Under the pieces are notes generated by a model that ran no database searches, had not been told where the DNA came from, and saw nothing but the letters and a program-made list of their open reading frames with translations. This document shows positions 1-8,496 of a DNA stretch of 64,000 bases, piece by piece. Source of the DNA: JAYEHL01 sp041653935 (GTDB lineage Bacteria > Chloroflexota > Dehalococcoidia > E44-bin15); NCBI GenBank assembly GCA_041653935.1, contig JBAZEO010000001.1, positions 682,001-746,000 of the forward strand, in the 5' to 3' direction. Each line of letters begins with the position of its first letter. Position 1 is the stretch's first letter. The position numbers and the translations under genes are program-made.

Positions 1-1110
1 AAGATTAACGGGATGTATGTACCGCAATTCCACAGCGGCGAGCCGGTAACCAGGCAATGGTCACGCAATATAGATGATTTCGCTACAACCTCCGCTATAT
101 TAACCCCGAATACCGAATTCAGTAATATGTACCTGATCGAGATCGCACGCGGCTGCCCCTGGGGCTGCCGCTTCTGCCTAGCCGGCTACCTGTTCCGACC
201 GTTCCGCTTCCGCTCTGCAGCTAACCTGTTAAATCAGTGTAAACAGGGGCTTGAGCTCACTCATAAGGTCGGCCTTCTCGGAGCCTGTGTCTCAGACCAT
301 CCCCAGATCGATGAGGTGGTATCGCAACTGCGCAAGATGGGTGCGGGCATCTCTGTCAGCTCGCTCCGCGTGAAGCCGATATCGGACGCAGTGCTGAAAG
401 CATTAAAGGAAAGCGGAACAGAGAACCTTACGATGGCACCGGAAGCGGGTTCGGAAAGGCTGCGCCGCGCAATAAACAAGGGCATCGATAGGGAAGATAT
501 AATGTCAGCTGCGAGCAAGATTATCGACACAGGTTTCCGTCAATTGAAGCTGTATTTCATGATCGGGCTGCCCACGGAGACGGAGGATGACATAGAAGAA
601 ATAATCGAATTGGCATTCGAAATAAAGAAACTAACGGAGCGCAGGCGTTCAGGCTGCCATATTATTCTGACAATTGAGCCATTCGTGCCTAAGGCAGGAA
701 CACCTTTCCAATGGCTTCCCATGACCGGACAGAAAATATTAAACAAGCGTCTTTCGTATCTCAAACGACAGCTGGAAAGAAAGGGAATAGAGGTCAGGTC
801 TGAGAGCGTCTCGTGGGCCGTCGTCCAGGGCGTGCTCTCGCGCGGCGACGGCAGGCTGGCCCCGGTGCTGACCAAAGTAGCGAAGGATAGAACGCTTTCC
901 ACATGGCGCCAGGCTTTAGCGGAGTACGCCCTTGATGCCGACTACTACACCCGCAGGGAGATACCATTAAAGGAACGTCTGCCGTGGAGTTACATCGATT
1001 CCGGCATCAAGAACGACTATCTGGAAACGGAGCTGGACAGGGCGGGTTGCGATAAACCGACTCCCCCCTGCCCTATTGCTACCGAATGCCACAGGTGCGG
1101 GGTCTGCTGA
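1..1110 (+). CDS. Radical SAM protein, B12-binding/YgiQ-like family (5' partial)
   Basis: The frame is open to the left edge of the window, so the N-terminus, probably a cobalamin-binding domain in this family, is missing. The visible part has the radical SAM iron-sulfur motif CPWGCRFC (CxxxCxxC) inside EIARGCPWGCRFCLAG, followed by a SAM-barrel region (MAPEAGSERLRRAINKG, YFMIGLPTETEDDI). The tail is cysteine-rich (CPIATECHRCGVC) and could bind a second cluster or zinc. Such proteins use a 4Fe-4S cluster and S-adenosylmethionine for radical chemistry; the substrate cannot be told from sequence. The stop codon is one base before the yggS start, so the two are probably cotranscribed. Family assignment is firm, function is not. 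Confidence 0.85.
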   Translation, partial: KINGMYVPQFHSGEPVTRQWSRNIDDFATTSAILTPNTEFSNMYLIEIARGCPWGCRFCLAGYLFRPFRFRSAANLLNQCKQGLELTHKVGLLGACVSDHPQIDEVVSQLRKMGAGISVSSLRVKPISDAVLKALKESGTENLTMAPEAGSERLRRAINKGIDREDIMSAASKIIDTGFRQLKLYFMIGLPTETEDDIEEIIELAFEIKKLTERRRSGCHIILTIEPFVPKAGTPFQWLPMTGQKILNKRLSYLKRQLERKGIEVRSESVSWAVVQGVLSRGDGRLAPVLTKVAKDRTLSTWRQALAEYALDADYYTRREIPLKERLPWSYIDSGIKNDYLETELDRAGCDKPTPPCPIATECHRCGVC

Positions 1111-1111
1111 G

Positions 1112-1774
1112 ATGGACATTGCCAGCAACATAAAAGAAGTAAGGGAACGCATCGCCGATGCGGCAGCCCGGGCAAGACGGAATCCCAGTGAGGTTACAAT
1201 TATCGCTGTAACCAAATACGTGGATGAGTCTGCCATACAAACAGCTGCCGAGGCCGGCATAGAACACTTCGGGGAGAACCGCGTACAGGATGTTCAACGC
1301 AAGATTTTACGATTGCCCGGCTCCGGGTTATGCCCTACCTGGCACATGATTGGCCACCTGCAACGCAATAAAGTCCAGACAGCTTTGAAAATTTTTGATA
1401 TAATTCATAGCATCGACTCGGTACGACTGGCACAGACGATAAGCGCACAGGCGGAGAAGATTGTTCCCGTCCTGCTGCAGGTCAACATAGCCGAGGAAGA
1501 GACAAAGGGAGGATTTCAAAAGAACGAATTGCATGAAGCGGTAGCGGAGATATCCAAGCTGCCGCATCTGTCGATCAAAGGGTTGATGACTATCGCTCCA
1601 ATGGTCGATAAACCGGAGGAAGTGCGCCCTGTATTCAGAGAACTGCGCGAACTGCGCGACTCTTTCGGCTTTGAACACCTCTCTATGGGAATGAGTAACG
1701 ACTTTGAAATCGCCGTGGAGGAAGGAGCCACGATGGTACGGCTGGGCCGTATCATATTCGGTGAACGTCGATAA
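1112..1774 (+). CDS. yggS: YggS-family PLP-binding protein (PLP homeostasis)
   Basis: About 220 residues, the normal length for the family. The pyridoxal-phosphate lysine lies in AVTKYVDESAI, followed by the conserved GENRVQD and WHMIGHLQRNK segments; the C-terminal part has GLMTIAP and LSMGMSNDFEIA(V)E. These proteins bind PLP on a single-domain TIM barrel and buffer it in the cytosol, with no known catalysis. The ATG at 1112 is chosen over an upstream in-frame start because it begins MDIASNIKEVRERI, as homologues do, and follows the radical SAM stop by one base. The yggS to proC order is widely conserved in bacteria. Confidence 0.95.
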   Translation: MDIASNIKEVRERIADAAARARRNPSEVTIIAVTKYVDESAIQTAAEAGIEHFGENRVQDVQRKILRLPGSGLCPTWHMIGHLQRNKVQTALKIFDIIHSIDSVRLAQTISAQAEKIVPVLLQVNIAEEETKGGFQKNELHEAVAEISKLPHLSIKGLMTIAPMVDKPEEVRPVFRELRELRDSFGFEHLSMGMSNDFEIAVEEGATMVRLGRIIFGERR

Positions 1775-1807
1775 ACTAATTTCTCAATTTGAAAGGGGGA
1801 CTTAATA

Positions 1808-2200
1808 ATGGATGCATCGAAAAGAGATCTTGTATTACAACTGGGACGGGTAACTTCACCTGAAACATTCATATGGGACCTGGAGGCCATAGGTGAAGTA
1901 TCCGTCAAAACACAGCGCCTGGGCGCAGAATTCCTCGCCGGCGGAATGTGCACATTCGCTACGATCACATTAAGTAAAGCAAAGCTTAATGAAGTAATCG
2001 AAGCTGTAAATAAACATATAAAAAGATTGAAGAAGGGTGCTGAAGATGATGTGGTAATCCTTCTGGCTGGAAACATCAAAACCACATCGGAAGAGATAAA
2101 ATTCGCCGATGTCAGATGTAAAAGGCAGATATCATTAAAAGACAAATCCCCGGAGAAGGTTAAAGACTTGATGGTAGAAGCTCTGGCGGAGGCTGCGTGA
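1808..2200 (+). CDS. Conserved hypothetical protein between yggS and proC
   Basis: A 130-residue soluble protein with no membrane segment. I do not recognise the family. It has a strong ribosome site (AAAGGGGGA) 8 nt before the ATG, and its TGA overlaps the GTG of proC, so it is surely translated with proC. Predicted mixed alpha/beta content; two cysteines (GGMCTFA, DVRCKRQ). In many bacteria this slot holds sepF or yggT, but the SepF core is not visible, so a SepF call is not justified. Confidence 0.8.
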   Translation: MDASKRDLVLQLGRVTSPETFIWDLEAIGEVSVKTQRLGAEFLAGGMCTFATITLSKAKLNEVIEAVNKHIKRLKKGAEDDVVILLAGNIKTTSEEIKFADVRCKRQISLKDKSPEKVKDLMVEALAEAA

Positions 2201-3000
2201 AAATAACTCTCATAGGCGGAGGCGCCATGGGGGAAGCAATGATCCGCGGCATCCTGGCCAAAGGATCGCTTTCCCCGCAAGACATCAGCGTATGCGATAT
2301 CGACACCTCACGCCTGGAAACCCTCAAGAGAACTTACCACATTAAACCCGGCAAGAATTACGAATCGGCGCTTAAAGATGCGGAACTCGTAGTCCTTGCT
2401 GTAAAACCTCAGAGCCTGCCCAATCTCCTCCCTGACCTCAAAGGAACACTCAGAAAAGGCCAACTTGTGCTTTCCATCATCGCCGGAGCAAATATCAATA
2501 CTATCGCCAAGGGCCTCGACCATAAACAGATAGTCAGGGCTATGCCAAATACACCGGCACAGATCGGTGTCGGCATAACCGCATGGACCGCCTCGAATAA
2601 AGTAACTTCAAAACAAAAGAAGCTGGCGCAGACTATCCTCGAAGCCCTGGGCGAAGAGATATATGTGGCTGATGAGGGATACATAGATATGGCGACCGCC
2701 GTAAGCGGCAGCGGCCCGGCGTATGTCTTCTACATGATCGAGGGGCTTATCGATGCAGCTGTACGCGTTGGCCTGCCGCGAGAAGCGGCCGGCGAGCTGG
2801 TGCTGGAAACAGTGCTGGGGGCCGCCCTGCTGGCGAAACAGTCGCCCAAATCCCCCCAGGAGCTGCGCAAGCAGGTGACCTCCCCGGGGGGCACTACAGC
2901 GGCCGGCATCGCTGTGCTGGAGAGCGGCAAGTTCAAGGAGCTTCTCGCCGATACCGTCGCCGCCGCCCACAAGCGCGCCAAAGAGCTGGGCGGTAAGTAA
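2197..3000 (+). CDS. proC: Pyrroline-5-carboxylate reductase
   Basis: Last step of proline synthesis: reduces 1-pyrroline-5-carboxylate with NAD(P)H. 267 residues, full family length. N-terminal dinucleotide-binding fold with GGGAMGEAMIRG, then LAVKPQ, VRAMPNTPAQIG and the C-terminal signature region VSGSGPAYVFYMIEGL with SPGGTTAAGI. Starts at a GTG whose last two bases are part of the upstream TGA (GTGA overlap), a sign of translational coupling. Confidence 0.97.
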   Translation: MKITLIGGGAMGEAMIRGILAKGSLSPQDISVCDIDTSRLETLKRTYHIKPGKNYESALKDAELVVLAVKPQSLPNLLPDLKGTLRKGQLVLSIIAGANINTIAKGLDHKQIVRAMPNTPAQIGVGITAWTASNKVTSKQKKLAQTILEALGEEIYVADEGYIDMATAVSGSGPAYVFYMIEGLIDAAVRVGLPREAAGELVLETVLGAALLAKQSPKSPQELRKQVTSPGGTTAAGIAVLESGKFKELLADTVAAAHKRAKELGGK

Positions 3001-3141
3001 TCGTCGATTTTACCTCGTAACAAACGTTCCTATAATTTCCAATCTTTATTACTCACTTCCCTCAATTCATCCATTGTTGACATGTGGTATGTCCTCGTTT
3101 AGGATTGATACGTTACCCTATCATGGCAAAGGCGGGAAAAC

Positions 3142-4068
3142 TTGGACTTAAAACTGGTTAAAATAATCAAGATAAATTTCGGTGATAAGGATACAACGGA
3201 GCTCCTTGATATCTGGAACAATAATGACCGCAAATCATACTCGGATGAGGCGTTTGAAGCAATTAGACTGATTCTCACCGAACGGGGTATGACTGTTCCT
3301 CAACCGCCTGTATATGTCCCGATAGAAGAGAAGGCAAATCGGCAGTCGAAAGATGTCAAGAGATTGGATGCAGCTTCGGAAATAAACTATGATCCGCAGT
3401 CCGAAGCGGGACAACATATTGAAAAAGCTTATAGCTACAATGAAAGAAATAAGTTCGAAGACGTCCTGCGTGAAACCGATGCCGCCATCAAAATCGACCC
3501 GTCAATAGCCGAAGCATATAACTTAAGAGGTATGGCCCTGGAAGAACTAGGTCAAACCCCAGAAGCAATGGAATCCTATAGGCACGCGATTGAACTTGAC
3601 CAGGATTTTCATGAGGCTAAAAATAATTTGTCTGATCTCGAAGCGAGAACTCATCTTGAACAAGCTTATAGCCTCAAAGAAGAGCATAAGTTCGAAGACG
3701 TCCTGCGTGAATGCGATGCTGCTATCGAAATTGATCCGTCAAGGGCCGAAGCACATAACTTACGCGGAGTTGCCCTGGAAGAACTCGGTCGGCCTAAAGA
3801 CGCATTAGCAGCTTACAGACGAGCAATAGACCTGGCTCCGTCATTTCGTGAAGCCGAATTCAATCTTTCGGATCTCGCGGCCGAGCTTGAAGGTAATCAT
3901 AAACGTACTGCAATCACGCCTCCTACCCGCCCGAAACGTAGAATAATTATCGCAGCGGTAGTTGTAGGCACAGTCTTTGGATCGATATTTTACATATTAC
4001 CCGTATTTATTTCTGGAGTTCAAACTCTAATACGCCGATTGGGAAAAAATAAAAAGGCCATTAACTAA
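3142..4068 (+). CDS. TPR-repeat membrane-anchored protein
   Basis: 308 residues from a TTG start preceded by GGCGGG; no in-frame ATG lies nearby. The middle carries two copies of a roughly 77-residue TPR unit (KFEDVLRETDAAIKIDPS and KFEDVLRECDAAIEIDPS, each followed by a second TPR such as AYNLRGMALEELG). The two copies are also very similar at the DNA level (around 3450-3560 and 3680-3790), so the duplication is recent. A C-terminal hydrophobic stretch (IIIAAVVVGTVFGSIFYILP) suggests a tail anchor with the TPRs in the cytosol. Probably a protein-protein scaffold; partner unknown. Confidence 0.8.
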   Translation: MDLKLVKIIKINFGDKDTTELLDIWNNNDRKSYSDEAFEAIRLILTERGMTVPQPPVYVPIEEKANRQSKDVKRLDAASEINYDPQSEAGQHIEKAYSYNERNKFEDVLRETDAAIKIDPSIAEAYNLRGMALEELGQTPEAMESYRHAIELDQDFHEAKNNLSDLEARTHLEQAYSLKEEHKFEDVLRECDAAIEIDPSRAEAHNLRGVALEELGRPKDALAAYRRAIDLAPSFREAEFNLSDLAAELEGNHKRTAITPPTRPKRRIIIAAVVVGTVFGSIFYILPVFISGVQTLIRRLGKNKKAIN

Positions 4069-4111
4069 ATCATTATTCTACTCACCCAGCGCAGTCAAAT
4101 GAAATCCTTGA

Positions 4112-4117
4112 TATAAT
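4112..4117 (+). promoter_or_regulatory. Possible -10 box of a leaderless transcript
   Basis: TATAAT ends 7 nt before the ATG at 4125, so transcription would start at or next to the start codon. No Shine-Dalgarno sequence precedes that ATG, in keeping with a leaderless mRNA. The -35 position (about 4089-4094) is poor, so this is tentative. Confidence 0.35.
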
Positions 4118-4124
4118 TACATCC

Positions 4125-4712
4125 ATGAACGACAGCCAGTTGATGTCGGATGTTAAAAAGCTGATGGACAGCCTGGGTAAGCTGCCCGAGCCCACCGCCT
4201 CCCCCGCGCTCATCGTGGTCAGCGGCTTGCCCGGCAGCGGCAAGTCCTACTTCAGCCGGCGGCTGGCGGAGCGCTTGCCCCTCCCTATAATCGAGTCCGA
4301 CGCCATGAGGCAGATACTTTCGCCCAAGCCGAGCTACAGCCCGGGCGAGAGCGAGCGATTATTTAGAGCGTGCCATGCGCTGATAGATGACCTGCTGCGC
4401 AAAGGCATCTCTCTTATCTTCGACGCCACCAACTTGATCGAGCGCCACCGTGAGCAGCTCTACCGCATCGCCGATAGTGCAGACGCTAAACTTATAATAG
4501 TACGGTTAGAGGCACCTCCGGAACTGGTGCGGCAACGCCTGGAGCGACGCCAGACGGAACCCGACCAAAATGATAAATCAGATGCGGACTGGAAGGTCTA
4601 TCAGAAAATGACCGCCACAGCGGAAAGAATCCGACGGAACCACTTCGCAGTGGACACGTCAAAGGATATCGCCCCAGCGATCGAGAAGATCGTGCGGGAA
4701 GCGAGACGATAG
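4125..4712 (+). CDS. P-loop ATP-binding kinase-like protein (AAA_33/zeta-toxin-like fold)
   Basis: 195 residues. Walker A motif is SGLPGSGKS near residue 34, followed by a kinase-like ESDAMRQIL and a Walker B-like FDATNLIERHREQL. These features match the small-molecule or polynucleotide kinase group of P-loop proteins. The second half is arginine-rich (RQRLERRQTEPD), as in the lid region of such kinases. Substrate unknown. No antitoxin gene is beside it, so a zeta-toxin role is unlikely. It is followed 10 nt later by pepA. Confidence 0.8.
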   Translation: MNDSQLMSDVKKLMDSLGKLPEPTASPALIVVSGLPGSGKSYFSRRLAERLPLPIIESDAMRQILSPKPSYSPGESERLFRACHALIDDLLRKGISLIFDATNLIERHREQLYRIADSADAKLIIVRLEAPPELVRQRLERRQTEPDQNDKSDADWKVYQKMTATAERIRRNHFAVDTSKDIAPAIEKIVREARR

Positions 4713-4722
4713 GAAGGTATAT

Positions 4723-6216
4723 ATGAAAGTAACAGCCGTAACCGGGGACATTACAAAAGTTGCGTCAGATGCTATCATCGTTAATCTTTTCGAAGGCACA
4801 AAGCAGCCGGGCGGGGCTACCGCAGCGGTGGACAAAGCGCTGAGCGGGGCCATCGCCAAGATGATCAAGAGCGGCGAGATAAAGGGCAAGCAGGGCGAGA
4901 TGACACTGATCCATACCATGGGCAAGATCAAGCCTGCCAAGGTTCTCGTCGCCGGACTCGGAAAGAAAGATGACCTGAACCACAACGTTATCCGCAGCGT
5001 CGTCGCGGAGGCCTGCCGCTACCTCAAACGAACGCAGGTAAAGGAGATCGCCACCATCGTTCACGGCGCCGGAGCCGGGGGCGTCGACGCTGAAAAATCG
5101 GCACAGGCGATAACGGAGGGAGCTATGCTCGGGCTGTACACCTTCCGCAAACACAAATCAAAGAAGGACGAGAACGGCGACATCGAAAAGCTGCTTATCG
5201 TGAACTCCGATAGTAAAGGCCTGGCCACCCTGAAGAAGGGCTGCGAGAAGGGCCGCATCCTGGCCGAGGCCACCATCATGGCGCGCGACCTGGACAACGA
5301 GCCAAGTAACTATATGACGCCCACCGACCTGGCGAATGCAGCTAAAAAAGTCGCCGCAGATTTCGGACTGGAATGTAAGATATTCGAGAAAAAAGACATC
5401 GAGAAGATGGGCATGGGCGGTCTCCTCGGCGTAGCGTGCGGCAGCGTTCAGCCGCCCAAGCTGATAGTGCTTAAATATCAAGGCAACAAGAACTCGAAGC
5501 ATACTATAGGCCTCGTGGGCAAGGGATTGACCTTCGATTCGGGAGGCATCTCGATCAAGCCGTCGGAGGGCATGGGGGATATGAAGGGAGATATGGCCGG
5601 CGGCGCCGCCGTCATCTCCGCTATGCGCGCCTTAGCAGAACTCAAGCCCAAGGTAAATGTTACAGCGATTGTTCCCGCCACCGAGAACATGCCCAGCGGC
5701 TGTGCCTGCAAGCCAGGCGATGTGCTTAAGGCATCGAACGGTAAGACCATCGAGGTGGTGAACACGGACGCGGAGGGGCGTCTCATCCTGGCCGACGCGC
5801 TGAGCTACGCGCGTAAGCTGGGGCTGTCCCCGGTTATCGATATCGCCACCCTGACCGGAGCCTGCCACGTGGCGCTGGGCGGCCACTACAGCGGCGGCTT
5901 CACCAACGACCAGAAGCTCATCGAGAAGGTCATCAAGGCGGGCGAAGAGGCTGGCGAGCGCATATGGCAGATGCCCCTGCACGACGACTACAAGGAAGCT
6001 AACAAGAGCGACATCGCCGACGTTAAGAACTCCGGAGGCAGATACGGCGGAGCCATAACGGCGGCCCAGTTCCTGCACGAGTTCATCGAGGATACGCCGT
6101 GGGTGCATATCGACATCGCCGGGACATCAACCACCGATAAAGATAAAGGCGCGGTGGTCAAGGGCGAGACCGGCGTGATAGTGCGGACGCTGGTCAATTT
6201 CGTGCTTTCCCTGTAA
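4723..6216 (+). CDS. pepA: Leucyl aminopeptidase (M17 family)
   Basis: 497 residues, full length for cytosolic M17 aminopeptidases, which remove N-terminal residues from peptides using two metal ions. The N-terminal macro-like domain is followed by the catalytic domain: VGKGLTFDSGGISIKP (metal-binding Lys and Asp), MKGDMAGGAA, and the family signature NTDAEGRLILADAL. Ribosome site AGGAAGG precedes the ATG. Close behind the P-loop kinase gene, probably one transcript. Confidence 0.97.
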   Translation: MKVTAVTGDITKVASDAIIVNLFEGTKQPGGATAAVDKALSGAIAKMIKSGEIKGKQGEMTLIHTMGKIKPAKVLVAGLGKKDDLNHNVIRSVVAEACRYLKRTQVKEIATIVHGAGAGGVDAEKSAQAITEGAMLGLYTFRKHKSKKDENGDIEKLLIVNSDSKGLATLKKGCEKGRILAEATIMARDLDNEPSNYMTPTDLANAAKKVAADFGLECKIFEKKDIEKMGMGGLLGVACGSVQPPKLIVLKYQGNKNSKHTIGLVGKGLTFDSGGISIKPSEGMGDMKGDMAGGAAVISAMRALAELKPKVNVTAIVPATENMPSGCACKPGDVLKASNGKTIEVVNTDAEGRLILADALSYARKLGLSPVIDIATLTGACHVALGGHYSGGFTNDQKLIEKVIKAGEEAGERIWQMPLHDDYKEANKSDIADVKNSGGRYGGAITAAQFLHEFIEDTPWVHIDIAGTSTTDKDKGAVVKGETGVIVRTLVNFVLSL

Positions 6217-6287
6217 CATATATATCCGTTCCATTGCGAGCGCTTGGAAAGTTGTAATATACTCGACAAATACGAAGGAGGACTTAC

Positions 6288-6941
6288 ATGAAAGTTAAAT
6301 GGTTCGGACATGCCTCTTTCTTAATCACCTCGGATAAGGGGACTAAGATCATCACCGACCCGTATACGCCGGGCGTTTACGGCCTCGAATATGAACAAAT
6401 AAGTGAATCTGCCGACATCGTGACCGTGAGCCACAATCACGACGACCATAATAACGTGATCAGCGTCTCCGGCAAGCCCCAGATAATCAAGGGCGCCGGC
6501 AAGCACCAGGCCAAAGGCATCGAGTTCCGCGGCATCGCCAGCTGCCACGACGAATGCGGCGGCAAGGAGCGCGGCGACGATACGATTTTTGTTTTCACGG
6601 TCGACGATATAAAGATATGCCACCTGGGAGACCTGGGCCGCCTGCTGATCGACAAAGAAGTATCCGAAATCGGTAATATCGACGTTTTGATGATACCGGT
6701 GGGCGGAAACTTCACCATAGACGCCGCCGGAGCTGATAAGGTCATCGCTCAGCTAAAGCCGCGCGTCGTCCTCCCCATGCACTACCAGACGGGAAAATGC
6801 CCGAGCTTCCCTGTAGCCAATGCCGATCCCTTCCTGAAGGGGAAGAATAACGTGAAAAAGATCAGCGACTCTAAGATGGAGCTGAAAATCAATCAGCTTC
6901 CCAGGAATACCCAGATATACGTCCTCAGACACGAACTGTAG
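6288..6941 (+). CDS. UPF0173 metal-dependent hydrolase (metallo-beta-lactamase fold)
   Basis: 217 residues. Opens with MKVKWFGHASFLI, typical of the UPF0173 (YtkL) group; metal motif SHNHDDHNN (HxHxDH type), GDLG, and a later MHYQTG histidine. The physiological substrate of the group is not established. Strong ribosome site GAAGGAGGA upstream of ATG. Confidence 0.92.
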   Translation: MKVKWFGHASFLITSDKGTKIITDPYTPGVYGLEYEQISESADIVTVSHNHDDHNNVISVSGKPQIIKGAGKHQAKGIEFRGIASCHDECGGKERGDDTIFVFTVDDIKICHLGDLGRLLIDKEVSEIGNIDVLMIPVGGNFTIDAAGADKVIAQLKPRVVLPMHYQTGKCPSFPVANADPFLKGKNNVKKISDSKMELKINQLPRNTQIYVLRHEL

Positions 6942-6957
6942 AATCGACGGAGGAACA

Positions 6958-7872
6958 ATGGAAATAATTCTCAATACCAACCTGTCCAACCTGATATACC
7001 GCGGCAAGGTGCGCGATTCATACGACCTGGGCGACAGCATGCTGCTGGTCGCCAGCGACCGCCTCTCCGCTTTCGATGTGGTGCTGCCCTGCGGTATCCC
7101 CTACAAGGGGGCCGTGCTGAACCAGATATCCGCTTTCTGGTTCGAACAAACGGAACATATCATACCGAACCATGTAATTAAAGTTATCGAGGACGCGGAC
7201 TGGCTCAACGAGAACTATGGCAAGACCGCATGCTACGGCAATTATGGCTTCCCCTCTTACCTGGAGGGCCGATCCATGGTGGTTAAGAAAGCGCAACGCG
7301 TGGAAATAGAATGCGTCATACGCGGCTACATCTCGGGCTCGGCCTGGGCCGAGTACAAGGAGAAAGGCACCATCTCGGGCGAGCACTTCCCCGCCGGCTT
7401 GGAGGAGAGCGAGAAGCTGCCCATCCCCATATTCACGCCGACGACCAAGGCTGATAAAGGGCACGACCTCCCCATGAGCTTCAACGATGTTAAGCATCTG
7501 GTCGGCGCCAGGAGGGCCAAGCAGATATCGGAAAAGTGCTTGGAGATATATCAGTTCGCTCACAATTACGCCCTGGGCAAAGGCATCATCATCGCCGATA
7601 CCAAGATGGAGTTCGGCATCGTAGATAACAAGCTGATACTCATCGACGAGCTGCTGACGCCGGATTCGAGCCGCTTCTGGGAAGCCAGCGAGTACGAGCC
7701 GGGCAAATCACAGCCCAGCTTCGACAAGCAGCCGGTGCGCGACTGGCTCACGGCCTCGGGCTGGAACAAACAGCCGCCAGCGCCTATGCTGCCCGACGAA
7801 GTTATCCAGCAGACATCCGACCGGTATGTCGAAGCCTTCAACAGGCTCACCGGCAGGAACCTTCAGGTTTAA
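6958..7872 (+). CDS. purC: Phosphoribosylaminoimidazole-succinocarboxamide synthase
   Basis: De novo purine synthesis: ATP-dependent joining of CAIR and aspartate. 304 residues, the longer form. Visible SAICAR synthetase segments are YRGKVRDSYDLGD near the N-terminus, ECVIRGYISGSAWAEY, FTPTTKADKGHD, and ADTKMEFGI followed by IDELLTPDSSRFW. Starts 16 nt after the UPF0173 stop with an AGGAACA ribosome site. It is the only purine gene in the window. Confidence 0.97.
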   Translation: MEIILNTNLSNLIYRGKVRDSYDLGDSMLLVASDRLSAFDVVLPCGIPYKGAVLNQISAFWFEQTEHIIPNHVIKVIEDADWLNENYGKTACYGNYGFPSYLEGRSMVVKKAQRVEIECVIRGYISGSAWAEYKEKGTISGEHFPAGLEESEKLPIPIFTPTTKADKGHDLPMSFNDVKHLVGARRAKQISEKCLEIYQFAHNYALGKGIIIADTKMEFGIVDNKLILIDELLTPDSSRFWEASEYEPGKSQPSFDKQPVRDWLTASGWNKQPPAPMLPDEVIQQTSDRYVEAFNRLTGRNLQV

Positions 7873-7879
7873 CTCTGAG

Positions 7880-8023
7880 AAAAACGATGAGATTGCCGCG
7901 TCGCTGTACTCCTCGCAATGACGATAAGGGAAGTCCAGAGGGATCACCCTCTGGCAGGGTAATAGGGGTATCCCCTAATTTAAAAATTCCCCCTTTCGTA
8001 AAGGGGGACTAAGGGGGATTAAA
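7880..8023. repeat. Intergenic repeat block: variant of the three-hairpin repeat
   Basis: Begins with a short dispersed sequence (GATTGCCGCGTCGCTG...CTCGCAATGACG), then three consecutive hairpins: CCAGAGGGATCACCCTCTGG, ATAGGGGTATCCCCTA, and CCCCCTTTCGTAAAGGGGG. The order and spacing match the family at 24822, 25029 and 59765, but the stem sequences differ, so only the architecture is kept. Confidence 0.55.
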
Positions 8024-8066
8024 CCAATAAATAAACGTCTGATTTATCATCAGGAAAGAGCTTTCG

Positions 8067-8429
8067 TTGGAAGTAGTAAATCGTAAAGACGCAGCGCCGT
8101 TCATCACCAAGGACGCCTCCGAGATCAGGGAGATTCTGTCGCCTCGCAACTCATCGATACGCAACCAGAGCCTGGCCGAGGCGCGGGTGCTGCCGGGCAA
8201 AAGCACCGAGGAGCACATCCACCCCAGGACGGAGGAGATATACTACGTGCTCAAGGGCAAAGGGAAGATCAGGATCGACGGTGAGATGCGCGATATACGT
8301 CCGGGTGACGGCATCGCCATCATGCCGGGGAAACGCCACAAGGTATGGAACACCGGGAAAAGCGACCTGGTCTTTCTCTGCTGCTGTGTCCCGGCCTACA
8401 CGCACGAAGATACGGTGATAACCGAGTAG
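8067..8429 (+). CDS. Single-domain cupin protein
   Basis: 120 residues from a TTG with ribosome site GGAAAGAG. Cupin motif 1 is HIHPRTEEIYYVLKGKG (HxH...E, metal ligands) and motif 2 is PGDGIAIMPGKRHKVWN with the final ligand His. These small beta-barrel proteins bind a metal and are often isomerases, dioxygenases or sugar-binding proteins; the specific role cannot be read here. Stands alone after a repeat block. Confidence 0.85.
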   Translation: MEVVNRKDAAPFITKDASEIREILSPRNSSIRNQSLAEARVLPGKSTEEHIHPRTEEIYYVLKGKGKIRIDGEMRDIRPGDGIAIMPGKRHKVWNTGKSDLVFLCCCVPAYTHEDTVITE

Positions 8430-8496
8430 AGGCGCGCTTCTTTATTGCACTGTATATGTTCTGTGCAACATAAAAACCAGTCTTATGAGCTAACTG

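Noticed and set aside
4125..4712. Zeta-type toxin
   Set aside because: No antitoxin partner and a position beside pepA; the fold alone is not enough.
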